Source of the DNA: CAZSNT01 sp964607765
GTDB taxonomy: Bacteria > Verrucomicrobiota > Lentisphaeria > Oligosphaerales > JABHEG01
Direction: 5' to 3'
DNA length: 29,675 bases
Assembly: GCA_964607765.1 (NCBI GenBank)
Contig: CAZSNT010000132.1
Location: forward strand, 1 to 29,675
The notes beneath the pieces were generated by a model, which saw only the letters and a list, made by a program, of their open reading frames with translations, was not told the origin of the DNA and did no database searches. The position numbers and the translations under genes were made by a program. Shown piece by piece: positions 8,474-18,200 of this stretch. Numbering within the stretch: position 1 is the first letter of the stretch; each line of letters starts with the position of its first letter.

Positions 8474-9892
8474 TCACTTCCCGGTTTCAGGAGAAGCGGA
8501 TTCGTCCGGCTCTTCGGACTTTCCCTTCTTCTCCATCGCAGGCTCGGTGAAATGCCGCTGGACCAGGGCATCCAACTCCTTCTTCTCGTCCCTGCTCAGA
8601 CGCGCCGGCTTCCGGTCGTACTTCAGAAGAGCCACCAACGCGCCGGCTGGTGCAGCAGGTTCGGCGGTGAGTATCAGCCAGAACGGGTGTTCCCGGCCGT
8701 CGGCCGAGTAGACTGCGCAGGTGAAGTCGTGCCCTTTGATCCGGGCTTTGCCCAGGATGGGCGCAGGGGGGCCCTTCTTCTGCTCGGTAACGACGGCAGG
8801 AGGGATGGCGAAACGATGTCCGAACAGCGTGAAGCTCCCCTCTTCCGTGATGCGTGCCGTCGTGGTGGTCTTGGTCTCTGTCATGTCATAGCCCAGATGC
8901 ACGTCCTCGATCAGCAGTGTGTCCCGCATGTAGTGTGAGAGCGTGAACGCGTGGACCTCTACGCGGCGAGATTCGTCGGGATCCTCCGCATGTCCTTTCA
9001 CACGGCCGCCAAATGCGGAGAACGTCAGGTTGTTCACGTCGCCTCCCTCTTTGAACGAAAACGTCGCCTCCATGTCGATGTCCCGAATCACTTCCCCGAC
9101 GATCCCCTCGCGCGCCGTTCCCGTCAGTTTGAACAGCTTGGCGTCGGCATCCCCGTCCGTTCCCGGGGCAGGCTCGATGTTGAGGTCAAGTTTGTCGCTC
9201 TTGAGCCGGAAGAAGTCCAAGTCAACCAGGTCGGAGGTTACCCGCAGACCTTCCGCTGCCAACTCCTCTACCACGAGTTTGATGTCGTTCTCCGGATCCT
9301 CGACAGTCAGATCCGTTATGGACACTCTATCCAGGCGAAGCTCCCACTCTCCCTCGAGCTCTTCGCCCTCATCTTCGCCCTCATCTTCGCCCTCGTCCTC
9401 GTCCGCGTCGTCGTCCTTGTCCCCATCCTCGTCCTCATCATTGCCGCCATCGCCTTTGAGGTCCATGTAGATGTGTCCACTCTCGATGGTCGCCTCTGTT
9501 ACCACAAAGCGTTGGTCTGCAATGGCCCCGAGTATTCCCCGGTACCGGAAAGCCACGCCGTGCAGCTCGGACCAGCGATCCTCGTCCCCTTCGCCTTTGA
9601 CGCGAAGCCGCTCGACACGGATGCCACTCGAGACGGATCCTGCAAGCCCCTCGTACTCGAAGCTCCCTTCCTCTGCAATGACGTCGAAGACAAGTTTGAT
9701 CGGCGTCTTGCTGTGCATCACAAACAGATATCCGCACAGGCACAACACAACGAAGATCGCGATCACGGCAAAACAGCCGATCGCCAGGACACGGCCAACC
9801 GAGCTCCCCCCGGACGAATCACGGCGGGCGCGTTGGGGGCTTCTGGTCTTCCCGGGCCATTCCCGGCGCGGTCCGTGGGATTGGTTTCTCAC
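8474..9892 (-). CDS. Membrane-anchored AsmA/TamB-like protein with acidic repeat
   Basis: A 472-residue protein with one transmembrane segment at residues ~32-58 (VLAIGCFAVIAIFVVLCLCG) after an Arg-rich cytoplasmic start, then a large extracytoplasmic part. Segments such as EEGSFEYEGLAGSVSSGIRV and VVTEATIESGHIYMDL resemble the beta-rich N-terminal modules of AsmA/TamB-type proteins, which take part in outer-membrane lipid or protein transport; the match is by pattern only. Residues ~143-178 are almost all Asp, Glu and Gly, encoded by tandem 12-bp units near 9357-9394. A Lys/Glu-rich tail follows RHFTEP. GTG at 9892 was chosen because GGGAG (9901-9905) stands 8 bp upstream; the longer frame to 10018 overlaps the preceding gene and has no such site. 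It lies 82 bp after the hydrolase gene and 67 bp before the regulator. Its link to glycan use is unclear. Confidence 0.7.
   Translation of the reverse strand: MRNQSHGPRREWPGKTRSPQRARRDSSGGSSVGRVLAIGCFAVIAIFVVLCLCGYLFVMHSKTPIKLVFDVIAEEGSFEYEGLAGSVSSGIRVERLRVKGEGDEDRWSELHGVAFRYRGILGAIADQRFVVTEATIESGHIYMDLKGDGGNDEDEDGDKDDDADEDEGEDEGEDEGEELEGEWELRLDRVSITDLTVEDPENDIKLVVEELAAEGLRVTSDLVDLDFFRLKSDKLDLNIEPAPGTDGDADAKLFKLTGTAREGIVGEVIRDIDMEATFSFKEGGDVNNLTFSAFGGRVKGHAEDPDESRRVEVHAFTLSHYMRDTLLIEDVHLGYDMTETKTTTTARITEEGSFTLFGHRFAIPPAVVTEQKKGPPAPILGKARIKGHDFTCAVYSADGREHPFWLILTAEPAAPAGALVALLKYDRKPARLSRDEKKELDALVQRHFTEPAMEKKGKSEEPDESASPETGK
9357..9394. repeat. Tandem 12-bp repeat coding for acidic residues
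   Basis: About three near-identical copies of a 12-bp unit of the type CTTCGCCCTCAT, inside the AsmA-like gene. It encodes repeated Glu-Asp-Glu-Gly on the minus strand and grades into further Asp/Glu codons up to ~9440. Such units can change copy number by slippage without breaking the frame. Confidence 0.7.
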
Positions 9893-9974
9893 AGGCTCTT
9901 CTCCCAGTTGTAAGCGTGGCAAGTCTTCGCAGCACTGCCTGGAACCAGCCACCTTCACGGCAGAAACTGCTCCA

Positions 9975-10934
9975 TCACTTACGCCTCGTCCGGGTCCGCC
10001 TCGCGTTCTCAACCGCATTGGCCGTCCATGCGGCGACCGTGTTGTCGCCGGAGAGAAAGCCGTGTTTGGCCAGGAACGCGTCGGCTTTCACGAGCACGTC
10101 CTCGAACATCTTCCTGCCGCCCTTGCTGATGTGGAAGAAGCCGTGCCTCTGCCCTTCGTAGATGTGGGATTCACACTCGTTGCCGGCATCGGTCATCTGC
10201 TTCTGAAACGCATTGATGGTAGCGACCGGAATGAGCTTGTCTTCCGAGCCAAAGAACGCGATGGTCGGTGGCTGGCCCTTGCGGATGTTGTGGAACGGTG
10301 AAATCTCTTCCCAATACTCGGTGACACGGCTGTGACCGTACCCCTCGGGACCGTTGTCGTAGACCGGATTGAAAAGCACCAGCGCATTGGGCACGCAGGA
10401 TGTGGGCGACGCAGGATTCGAATCGATCTTCGGACACATGCCGCACGCGGCGGCAACATGGCCACCTGCAGAGCCGCCGCCTGCGGCAATTCTATCCGGA
10501 TCAATACCGAGCTCGTCGGCACGCTGCCGGATATAGCGGATGGCTCGTTTTCCGTCCTCGACACATTGCCTTGGAACGGCCTTGTGGCTTTTCCTGGTCC
10601 GGTACTGGGCAGAGACAGCGACCAATCCACGGGAGGCCATGTACTTGCCGTACCCATAGAACTGCCTGGTGTCACCGCCGCTCCACCCGCCGCCAAAGAA
10701 GAAAACGATGCAGGCAGCCTTCTCAACGGGCCCGTGACTTTCGGGGAAGAATATGTCCAGCTTGAGCGGCGTGCCTTCGTCGGGCTCATGGAACTCGACG
10801 GTCTTGTCCGGTGTATACCCCAGGTCCCACCCATGCTTCTCCACCCGCGTTTGCGCTCGCGCCGCCGGTACAACGACAAGGGCACAGAGCCCCAAGACGC
10901 ACACGCACAGCCCGGCAGATTGCTCTCTTCTCAC
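9975..10934 (-). CDS. Exported alpha/beta-hydrolase (carbohydrate esterase-like)
   Basis: A 319-residue enzyme with a signal peptide (hydrophobic residues 8-22, cleavage near ARA-Q28). The nucleophile Ser155 is in GGGSAGGH, with Asp232 in FGSEDKLIP and His264 in EGQRHGFF completing the triad. The oxyanion region reads FFFGGGWSGGD, so the His of the usual HGGG is Phe. The overall pattern matches the BD-FAE/esterase-lipase group whose members remove acetyl or feruloyl groups from polysaccharides; deacetylation of a periplasmic glycan is the likely role, though the exact ester is unknown. GTG at 10934 has AGGAG 7 bp upstream and starts 18 bp after the stop of the large propeller gene, so the two form an operon. 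The tail after residue ~300 is Arg-rich and not part of the fold. Confidence 0.85.
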   Translation of the reverse strand: MRREQSAGLCVCVLGLCALVVVPAARAQTRVEKHGWDLGYTPDKTVEFHEPDEGTPLKLDIFFPESHGPVEKAACIVFFFGGGWSGGDTRQFYGYGKYMASRGLVAVSAQYRTRKSHKAVPRQCVEDGKRAIRYIRQRADELGIDPDRIAAGGGSAGGHVAAACGMCPKIDSNPASPTSCVPNALVLFNPVYDNGPEGYGHSRVTEYWEEISPFHNIRKGQPPTIAFFGSEDKLIPVATINAFQKQMTDAGNECESHIYEGQRHGFFHISKGGRKMFEDVLVKADAFLAKHGFLSGDNTVAAWTANAVENARRTRTRRK

Positions 10935-10952
10935 ATCTACTCTCCTCTTGGC

Positions 10953-13900
10953 TCAGTTGGTCTCTGGGGAAGCGCTCCCGTAGCACGTGACCGTGCCGTC
11001 GTTCAGGCTGATGAACATGCGGCCGTCGGCCACGCTCATGCCGTCTCCGACCGGCGTGCCTTCCAGTTTGAACTCCTTGACCGTGGAGCCGTCTTTGGCG
11101 GAGACGACGCGCACGGAGGCGCCGCGCTGACCGCGAAAGGCCTCCAGGGCCTCCACAGGGTTCTCGAACCGCAGGCGGGGATTCTCCTTGCTGGCCATCT
11201 TGTGCTTCTCGGGGTATTTCATGGGATCGATCGGTTCGGGCCTCTTACCCAGGTTCGGGACGCCGGCCAGGATGAGCTGATCCGGCGTGGCCACCATGGC
11301 CCGCACGGTGAAGGGCGAGGTCTGGGCCCAGTCATAGGTCTTTGCGGGGGTGCGGGCCTTGCCCCTGCGTTTGCCCTTTCCTTTGGCGCCGGCCGGAGGC
11401 GGCGCGGCGGGCTTCGGACGCTCCACGACCTTGGGTGAGGCGTAGAGGTGGTACTTGTTGCTGCGGTGACCGACTTTGCCGCCAACTACCGTGGCGCGTC
11501 CGTAACCGAAGACCTTGTCCTGATTGAAGGCCATGACCCGGCCCGAGGGATTGGCTTTGCCGGTGTTTGCCCAGCCGCCGTAGCCGGCTCCCTGAATGCC
11601 TGTGGCGTAGGTCCAGTAGGAACGGACGTACCATTCCTTGTCCAGAAGGCTGGTTGGGGAGAACAGGTGGGGTTTGGTGGCAGGCCCGTGCTTGCCCTGG
11701 TCGTCGATCTGCAAGTGCTTGAGAAAGACGACCTCGCCGTCGCTGGTCAGGATGTCGCTCGAGACTCCCTGGCTGTCGAACTTGGTCTCCGTGCCGACTT
11801 GCTTGTCGGTCGTGGGATCGATGTGGGTGATGAGGCCGTGGGCCAGGACCTTGCCCGTGAGGGGATCCATGCGGTAGGTGTAGATGCCGCCGCCGAGATA
11901 GGAGGACGAGCCGGCCGTGAAGCAGATCTCGTCGTTCTTGACGATGACGGAGCCGTGTACGGGCCAGGAGGATTCCAGGCGACCGTAGACGGAGATGAGC
12001 CGCTCCAGGGGAGCCGCGAGGAACTGCCAGGCCAGCCTGCCGGTCTTGGCGTCGAGACAGTGGACACGACCGTCGCCCGTGCCGAAGATAACGAGCCCTT
12101 TGTAGAGCGTGGGCGAGCTGTCGATGGCGCCGGAGGCCACGTGCTGCCAGATGGGCGAGCCGTCGGATTCCCGCAGGCAATGGACGATGAACTGGTCCGA
12201 CGAGGCGACGTAGACGCGGCCGTCGGCCACCACGGGCTGAGTCAGTTTCCCGCCCAACCGGGCGTGCCAAAGGGGTTTGTCATCCAGTGCGAGCTTCTGT
12301 GGCGTCGAGCCGCTTCTCTCGATATCGCCGCGGTACATGGGCCAGCTGGCAGGCGAAAGTGTCCCCTGCCCCAGTGTTTTGAGATCAGCGAACGCAGGAC
12401 CACGGATCAGACGGCCGGCCATATCGAGATCCTCGCCGACATTGTCCAGTTTCTCGCACGAGTACGCTTTGAAGCCAGGCAGGCGCATCTTGAGATGGCA
12501 GGCGCACGGGTCCGTGGGAGCGTAGATCAGGCCGTTGGCGGGCATGATGCCGAACTGGCACGGGCCGCGGGTCCAGCTGTTGTTGCGGATCCAGCCCTTC
12601 TCGAAATCATGGACCTCGATGCCGTCGCGACAGGTGAAGAGAAAATCCTCGGAGGCCTTGTTGCGGTAGCAGCGGTCGTGCACCATGCCGACGTTGTCGC
12701 CTTTGACGTTGATCGTCTGGACCACGGCGCCCGTCCCCAGGTCGTACCCGTTCTTCTCGGATTCCCTCTTGTTGAACGGCCCCAGCCAGACCACGCCGTT
12801 GACCACAAACACATCGGTGGGAGCGTTGTAGCCCTCGCCGCAGGGAGCCTTCCAGAGCTCCTTGCCGTCCGAGGCGGAGTAGGCTGTGATCTCGGCTTTC
12901 CCTTTGCGGGCCACGTGAAGGTCCGGGTCGGGTGACGTGACGTTCCAACCCCCGACGCCCCATCGCACATCGGACTTGGCCACGACTTTGGTCTTCTTGG
13001 TGTTCGTGGGAACCACGGTATCCGCCAGGAGCACCACGTCCGGAGTAGCCACGAGAGTCGAGGAGGAGAAGCCGTAGCGGGCGGCGAGAGTGGGGCGTTC
13101 GCTGAACCACTTCGGTGCGCCGGTCCCGGCATCCAGACACCCCAACCCCTGGACGCTATGGTAGTAGAGCTTCCCCCCGCTGAGGGCCATGCCCATGGGC
13201 AGGATGTACTCCTTGTCCTTGGCGTTTCTCCTCCAGATCTCCTTGCCCGTGGTGGCGTCGATGGCGGCCATGTAACGCTTGTCGCTCATCCCGGGCTCTT
13301 CCTTCTGGTGCAGGCCAACGCCGAAACGGAAGCGCTCGGAACTGCCCACCAGCACGTAGAGCGTGTTGCCATCCACCAGGACCTCTTCGGCCCAATCAGT
13401 CCCTTTGTACTCCCGGACTGTCTTGCCCGTGGCAGCGTCGAGTGCCGAGAGGGGGGCATCCAGGCCCAGCGTCGCGTAGACCCGGTCCCCCTTGGCCACC
13501 AGGCGGCGGGGCAGGTGCGCCGGGCCGCTGCGGAACTGGCGCATGTGGTCGTTCCAGACCGGGATGTCCCGTTCCCAGAGGAGGCGGCCGTTGAAGGCGT
13601 CACGGGCGACCAGCTTCCACTCCGAATTGAAGCTGATGTAGGCCAAAGGCGACTTGTCGACGATGTAGAAGATCCTGCCCTGGCTGGAAACAGCCACGGA
13701 AATGGTGGAGAATTCCTCGTGGCTGCGGGCCCACTTCTGGCCGTAGACCCACTGCAGGGCCCGGGGCATGCCCACCCTCTTGTCCTTGACCACGGCGTTG
13801 TTGTCGGGATCGTGCAGGAAGTGGCCCCACTCGCCCAACTCATCAGGCCAAGGCTTCTCAATGGTCCTGCCGTTGATGTGGGCCTTGCCCAAGGGAGTCA

Positions 13901-14261
13901 GAACACGCAGGATTTCCTTTTCAGGCACTTGGGTCGGGCCTTCGCAGACGACAAGATTGACCAGGTTGTCGGCATAGGGAAGGGCCTTGCCGTCAAACGG
14001 GTTGACGGAGATCCCGCCGTACAACCCCCTGCTGCTGATCATGCTTCGGGCCTTGTCAACGTCACGTGGTTCTGTGCTCAACCCTTGGACGAGCACGTTC
14101 TCGTTGAGACGCATTCTGACAGTTTCCTCGCCCGATCCACAGTTCAGGTGGACCACGATGCCCCCCCGCAACCCCGATTGCTTGACAACGTCGCTTACTC
14201 CAGCGATGCAATTGGCTGCTCCCAGCAGTCCGAACGCGGCGACCCAGTACGACACTCTCAT
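10953..14261 (-). CDS. Exported methyltransferase-like plus quinoprotein beta-propeller protein, paralogue A
   Basis: A 1102-residue protein. A signal peptide (1-21) is followed by a class I methyltransferase-like domain (~25-130): motif I VHLNCGSGE at 37-45 and FDGKALPYADNLVNLVV at 89-105. The acidic residue expected after strand 2 is missing: QGLS at 59-62, where the paralogues have GLD, so SAM binding is doubtful here. The rest is PQQ-type propeller with many blade signatures (LDAATGKTV, IDATTGKEIWRR, LDAKTGRLAW). Four cysteines shared with the paralogues are C531, C568, C586 and C588. A basic KGKGKRRGK insert lies near residue 970. The start at 14261 is chosen because AGAGGAGA lies just upstream; an earlier TTG would bury that site in the gene. 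It leads an operon with the hydrolase. PQQ-like repeats bind PQQ, hold haem, or act as scaffolds; which applies here is unknown. Confidence 0.85.
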   Translation of the reverse strand: MRVSYWVAAFGLLGAANCIAGVSDVVKQSGLRGGIVVHLNCGSGEETVRMRLNENVLVQGLSTEPRDVDKARSMISSRGLYGGISVNPFDGKALPYADNLVNLVVCEGPTQVPEKEILRVLTPLGKAHINGRTIEKPWPDELGEWGHFLHDPDNNAVVKDKRVGMPRALQWVYGQKWARSHEEFSTISVAVSSQGRIFYIVDKSPLAYISFNSEWKLVARDAFNGRLLWERDIPVWNDHMRQFRSGPAHLPRRLVAKGDRVYATLGLDAPLSALDAATGKTVREYKGTDWAEEVLVDGNTLYVLVGSSERFRFGVGLHQKEEPGMSDKRYMAAIDATTGKEIWRRNAKDKEYILPMGMALSGGKLYYHSVQGLGCLDAGTGAPKWFSERPTLAARYGFSSSTLVATPDVVLLADTVVPTNTKKTKVVAKSDVRWGVGGWNVTSPDPDLHVARKGKAEITAYSASDGKELWKAPCGEGYNAPTDVFVVNGVVWLGPFNKRESEKNGYDLGTGAVVQTINVKGDNVGMVHDRCYRNKASEDFLFTCRDGIEVHDFEKGWIRNNSWTRGPCQFGIMPANGLIYAPTDPCACHLKMRLPGFKAYSCEKLDNVGEDLDMAGRLIRGPAFADLKTLGQGTLSPASWPMYRGDIERSGSTPQKLALDDKPLWHARLGGKLTQPVVADGRVYVASSDQFIVHCLRESDGSPIWQHVASGAIDSSPTLYKGLVIFGTGDGRVHCLDAKTGRLAWQFLAAPLERLISVYGRLESSWPVHGSVIVKNDEICFTAGSSSYLGGGIYTYRMDPLTGKVLAHGLITHIDPTTDKQVGTETKFDSQGVSSDILTSDGEVVFLKHLQIDDQGKHGPATKPHLFSPTSLLDKEWYVRSYWTYATGIQGAGYGGWANTGKANPSGRVMAFNQDKVFGYGRATVVGGKVGHRSNKYHLYASPKVVERPKPAAPPPAGAKGKGKRRGKARTPAKTYDWAQTSPFTVRAMVATPDQLILAGVPNLGKRPEPIDPMKYPEKHKMASKENPRLRFENPVEALEAFRGQRGASVRVVSAKDGSTVKEFKLEGTPVGDGMSVADGRMFISLNDGTVTCYGSASPETN

Positions 14262-14722
14262 GATTTCTCCTCTCAATGTCTGTGTGTCAGACCCACACTA
14301 TATCACGGCAATGGGACGACCTGCCGGATTCGGGCTCGATTATCTCCGTCTGAGACCATGCCGTGCTACTCCCCGATGAAGACCGTGCTCTTCTGCCCGG
14401 TAAGCTCCTTGATAAATCTGTTCCTGGCCCTTCTCTGGCTTTTCTTGAGGGCCTGACCTCAGCTCGCTCAAAGGCCGTGCCAGCACGACCATTGATCCGA
14501 CCTTCAGACAATTCCATCGCCTTGCGTTCATCCTCGCTTGCCCTCTCGCAGGACCTCTACAGCGTGAAATTGCCCTTCACCAGGCGTTGTCAGAGACGCA
14601 GGTATAATGGTCGCGGCGCAGTGAACTCGCAAGCCGACCATGTGAGTCCGTTATTGACTCTCGCGTGTGGTGATGTATTTCATGATGGACTTTGATGTAT
14701 GCTCTGCTTATGAGGTGGTGCC
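14262..14722. other. Divergent intergenic region with probable gene debris
   Basis: It separates the minus-strand paralogue A from the plus-strand antitoxin gene. The right third holds the promoter candidate listed separately. On the minus strand, 14456-14366 reads in one frame as 30 residues ending RFIKELTGQKSTVFIGE followed by TAG. That composition looks protein-like, but no start or ribosome site is in frame; a different frame upstream (from ATG 14517) would be needed. It may be the end of a decayed gene. No other gene is supported. Confidence 0.4.
14603..14641 (+). promoter_or_regulatory. Candidate promoter and operator of the antitoxin gene
   Basis: A perfect -10 box TATAAT at 14603-14608 is preceded by GG, but no good -35 box is seen at normal spacing. 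Overlapping its end is an inverted repeat, ATGGTCG (14607-14613) and CGACCAT (14635-14641). Antitoxins of the ribbon-helix-helix kind repress their own promoters through such sites, so an autoregulatory operator is plausible. The distance of about 80 bp to the GTG at 14723 leaves a fairly long leader. Confidence 0.35.
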
Positions 14723-14980
14723 GTGAGTGTAATGACGATTCATGCCCTGGATCCTGAGGTGGAAAGGCGTGTGCGCCGGAAGGCAGAGGATGAGCACAAG
14801 AGCCTGAACCAGACGCTGATAGAGCTGCTGGCGGAAAGTGTGGGAGTCTCCCGAAATCGTGCGGACGTCAAGCGCGCCAGGTTTGAGCGGTTCTGTGGAG
14901 TGTGGAGCAAACAACAGGCAGATGAGTTTGACGCCGCGGTCGCCGGTCTGCAGCGAGTGGGTCCGAGGGACTGGGAGTGA
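14723..14980 (+). CDS. VapB/FitA-like ribbon-helix-helix antitoxin
   Basis: An 85-residue protein. MTIHALDPEVERRVRRKAED gives the N-terminal strand and first helix of an Arc-like ribbon-helix-helix fold, and SLNQTLIELLAESVG the second helix; the C-terminal part, including FERFCGVW, would wrap the toxin. FitA- and VapB-type antitoxins of this shape pair with PIN-domain RNases. GTG at 14723 has GAGG 7 bp upstream; the ATG at 14732 would lose three residues. The stop TGA overlaps the start of the toxin remnant (GTGA), the standard arrangement of a coupled vapBC pair. Because the toxin is broken, this antitoxin now has no local partner, and its open frame may be kept by chance, as an anti-toxin against other copies, or as a DNA-binding protein. 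Confidence 0.85.
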   Translation: MSVMTIHALDPEVERRVRRKAEDEHKSLNQTLIELLAESVGVSRNRADVKRARFERFCGVWSKQQADEFDAAVAGLQRVGPRDWE

Positions 14981-15179
14981 GGCGCATCCTCCTTGACACG
15001 AATGCCGTGAGGCGGGTCAAGTCTACGGCCAGATCTGGGCGGATTTGAGGCAGAGGGGAACGCCGATCCCCACCAACGACGTCTGGATCGCCGCCCAGTG
15101 CCTGGAGATGGGGACGGTATTGGTCACCGACGATCTGCACTTCGATCGCGTCGCAGGTCTGCGGATTTGGGGGCGTTGA
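14977..15179 (+). pseudogene. VapC (PIN-domain) toxin remnant with internal deletion
   Basis: The frame begins at GTG 14977, overlapping the antitoxin stop, and reads VRRILLDTNA, the PIN first strand with catalytic Asp7. It then runs into a stop (TGA ending at 15049) after 23 codons. From ~15030, in a different frame, the sequence reads VYGQIWADLRQRG, then PTNDVWIAAQCLEMG, then TDDLHFDRVAGL, ending at TGA 15177-15179. This is the C-terminal third of a PIN protein, including the acidic residues of the active site. PIN toxins are usually about 130 residues; some 70-80 codons between the two parts are gone, and the join shifts the frame. The product cannot be an active RNase. The surviving parts are well preserved, so the deletion looks recent. 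Confidence 0.85.
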
Positions 15180-15258
15180 TCCGACGGCACGCTTGACCAC
15201 TACCCAAGAAAGGCAGAGAGGCCGGACCAAAGGGCGCCGACAGACTGGCCAATGACGG

Positions 15259-18200
15259 CTACTCCGTTCCTCCCCCAAGGCAGACCAGCGTGCCGCTCTT
15301 CAGGGAGATGAACAGATTGCCGTAGGCGGCTGCGGCCCCATCGAACACGGGCGCCGAAGGGAGCTGGTACTCGGCCAGTCTCTCGCCGTCCGTGGCGGAA
15401 TAGACCCGCAGAACGGGCTGACGGTTCGTGTCGCTTGTGTCGGATCTGGGACGCCCGGTCTTGAGCTCGACGGCCAGGGAATCCAGCCATCCAGCCAGGT
15501 AGAGTGCCGAACCGGCGAGGACCATGGCGCGAGGCTGGAAGGGCTCCTGGATGGACCAACGCGTGTAGGCGGAGTCCTTGTTCCTGGGGCCGGACGGCGC
15601 GCCGGAGATTGTCACCCCGATGGGGAAGTGCTCTTGCTCATACCGGGTGAACTTCTGGTGATGGTGCCCGTCCTGGTTGTACTGCTGATACTTGCCTTTG
15701 CGGCTGCCCGAGAGGCCCGTGTGGGTGTTCTTGAGGCTGCAGGTGACAGCGTCGTTGCGCACGATCAGCTGGCCAGAGGCGCGGTCGGCTCGCCAGGATT
15801 GGCGGTGGAACCAGGTGCTGTCAAGGAACCCGCTCGAAACGGTCAGGGCGCCGCCGCGGGAGGAGGGCTTGAGGGTTCTGCCCCAGTGCGTGTTCCGCAT
15901 GCTGATGGTGTCCCCGTCAGAGGACAGGATGTCGACCAGTGCGCCCTTTATGCTGCGCCTGGGCTTCTTCTTGCGGCTGTTCGCCACGGGTGCCTCAGGT
16001 TCAGGGGATGTGCCCCAGTAACCTGAAGCAAGCACGGTGCTGTACCGTTCCTCGCCTGTCAGCAGATCGAGTCCGTAGACGCGGATGCCGCCATCGAGGA
16101 ACGTGGAACGCCCGGCCGCGAAGTAGACAACACCGTCCACGGTCAGAACACTTCCGCTCACGGCCCACGGCGCCTCCAGGCGATTCTCAGAACCGATTCG
16201 TCGTTCGGTGCCGGAGACCTTGAAACGCCAAGCCAACTCGCCGCTTCCGGCGTCAAGGCAGTAGACCGAGCCGTCGCGACAGCCGAACACACACAGGCCC
16301 GCCTCAACGGTAGGTGGAGAGTCCACCGGGCCGTTCGCGTGGAACGCCCACAGCCGCCGGCCGGTCGCTCTGTCCAGACAGTGAACGGTGCACCCATCCC
16401 GTTCCGCCACGAACACTCTCGCCGCATCGATGACCGGGGCGGTGATCCCCTCCCCTATCTCCGCTGTCCATCGCGTGACCAGGGCCCCGCTGACTTCACA
16501 CGGAGTCGAGCCCTCGCGGGCTGTCCCCCCTCGGTAGGTGGGCCAGGCATCGGCCTCCCGGCTGACGTTCGCCGGTGTTCTGCCGTAGGCCGGTCCTCGT
16601 TCCAGCACGGAGGCGATCCGGATGTCGTCGGTGGAGCTGCTCTCGCCGAGCGCGAAGAAACCGAGGAGCCTTGCGTTGCTGTAGCAGCGGCAGGGATCGG
16701 GTGGCATGTAGAGCAGGCCGTTCGCCGGCATCATGCCGTATTGGCACAGGCCGCGCACCCACTGGTTGGTTGCGGTCTGCTTGGTCTTCCGATCGATAAG
16801 CTGCACGCCGCTGTAACCAATCAGGAAGTAGCGTTCGGTGGCCTTGTTCCGGTGACAGCGATGGTGATGCTGATTGTGTTCGAAGGGTTGGAGGTCGATG
16901 ATCTTGCCGGAGTGAATGTCGATGCTCACGCCGGTCTCTGCATTGTTGAGGAAGTTCTCTACGGGAATGGCGACGCTCGTGGTCACGATCCCGTCGCTGT
17001 TCCGCCTGCTCGCCCTGGTGACGCTTTTCCGCATGGGGAAGGTCCAGACCTTGCCGTCAAGCACGAATAAATCCCCCGCCGCCCCAAACCCCACCGAGCC
17101 CTTGTTCTCCCACAGTTTCCTGCCGTCATGGATCGAGTAACCACACAAGGAGTTCCAGTAGAGGCAGAGCACGACGTCGTCGTGGACGGTCACGGTGGGC
17201 GTGTAGCTCCGCAGGAACAGCCCTTCGGTCTTGAACGGAGCCGCCCAGCGATGTTCCCCGGTGGCCAAGTCAACACAATGCAGGTTCTCGTTGTCGAGAT
17301 AGAACACGCGATCGGCCTGGGCGCACAACGAAAGCGGCACGAGATGCTTCAGGTTCTCGCCGTCTACAGTCCATCGCTGTCGGCCTGAGGAGGCGTCATA
17401 GGCGACGATTGACTTGTCGACCGTCGGCTCCTCGTGTTCCGCCATCTCCCAGTAGCCGTGGGCGCCCTTCGACTTCTCGACCCAAAGCTCGGGGTTGCCC
17501 TTCACCGTCAACAGTGTTCCCTGGTGGTAGATAAGTTCCTCTGCCTGCACTGATCCCTCGTAGGTCAGGACAGTCTCGCCGGTCGCCCCGTCCAGCCGGG
17601 TCACGGGCGCGTCGAAGCCGAGGGATGCATAGACCTGGTCACCTTCCGACACGAGCAAGCGAGGCAGCTGCGTCGGCCCGGCCCGAAAGTTGTACAGATG
17701 CGTCATCCACATCGACATGTCGCGCTTCCAGAGCAGTCTGCCGTTGAAAGCATCCCGGGCCACGAGCTTCCATTCCGGCGGTTGATGGATGACCGAGACC
17801 GGGCCCTCGTCATAGATGTAGAAGACCCGGCCGCCGCTGGACGTCATGGCGCTCATGCTGGCCAGGGCGTCATGATGGCGCGTGTGTTCCGGGCCGGCAA
17901 ACCACTGCAGACGTCGCGGGTGGCCCATGGTCGTGTCTTTGCTGACGGGATTGCCGGATGCGTCGTACAGGAAATGCGTCCACTGGTCGATCCCTTTGGG
18001 CCAGGGCTTCCTGTAGACGGCCCAGCCATCGACTTCACCTGCCGGCCTCAGACCTGCTGCTTCCATCGCCGAGACATTCCTCCCGACCACTGCCCCGTTC
18101 GGCACAAGCACGCGTGCCGCCTCCGCGGGGGCGATCCGACCGGGTTCCTCAAGCACGAGCAGATTCACGATATTGTCGCCGAAAGGCAGGTTCCTGCCGT

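Noticed and set aside
12495..12509. Haem c site at CACH in paralogue A
   Set aside because: The motif is CxCH, not CxxCH, and His is not kept in paralogues B and C.
14363..14695. Plus-strand frame of 110 codons before the antitoxin gene
   Set aside because: No ribosome site, no family pattern, and it overlaps the promoter candidate of the antitoxin gene.
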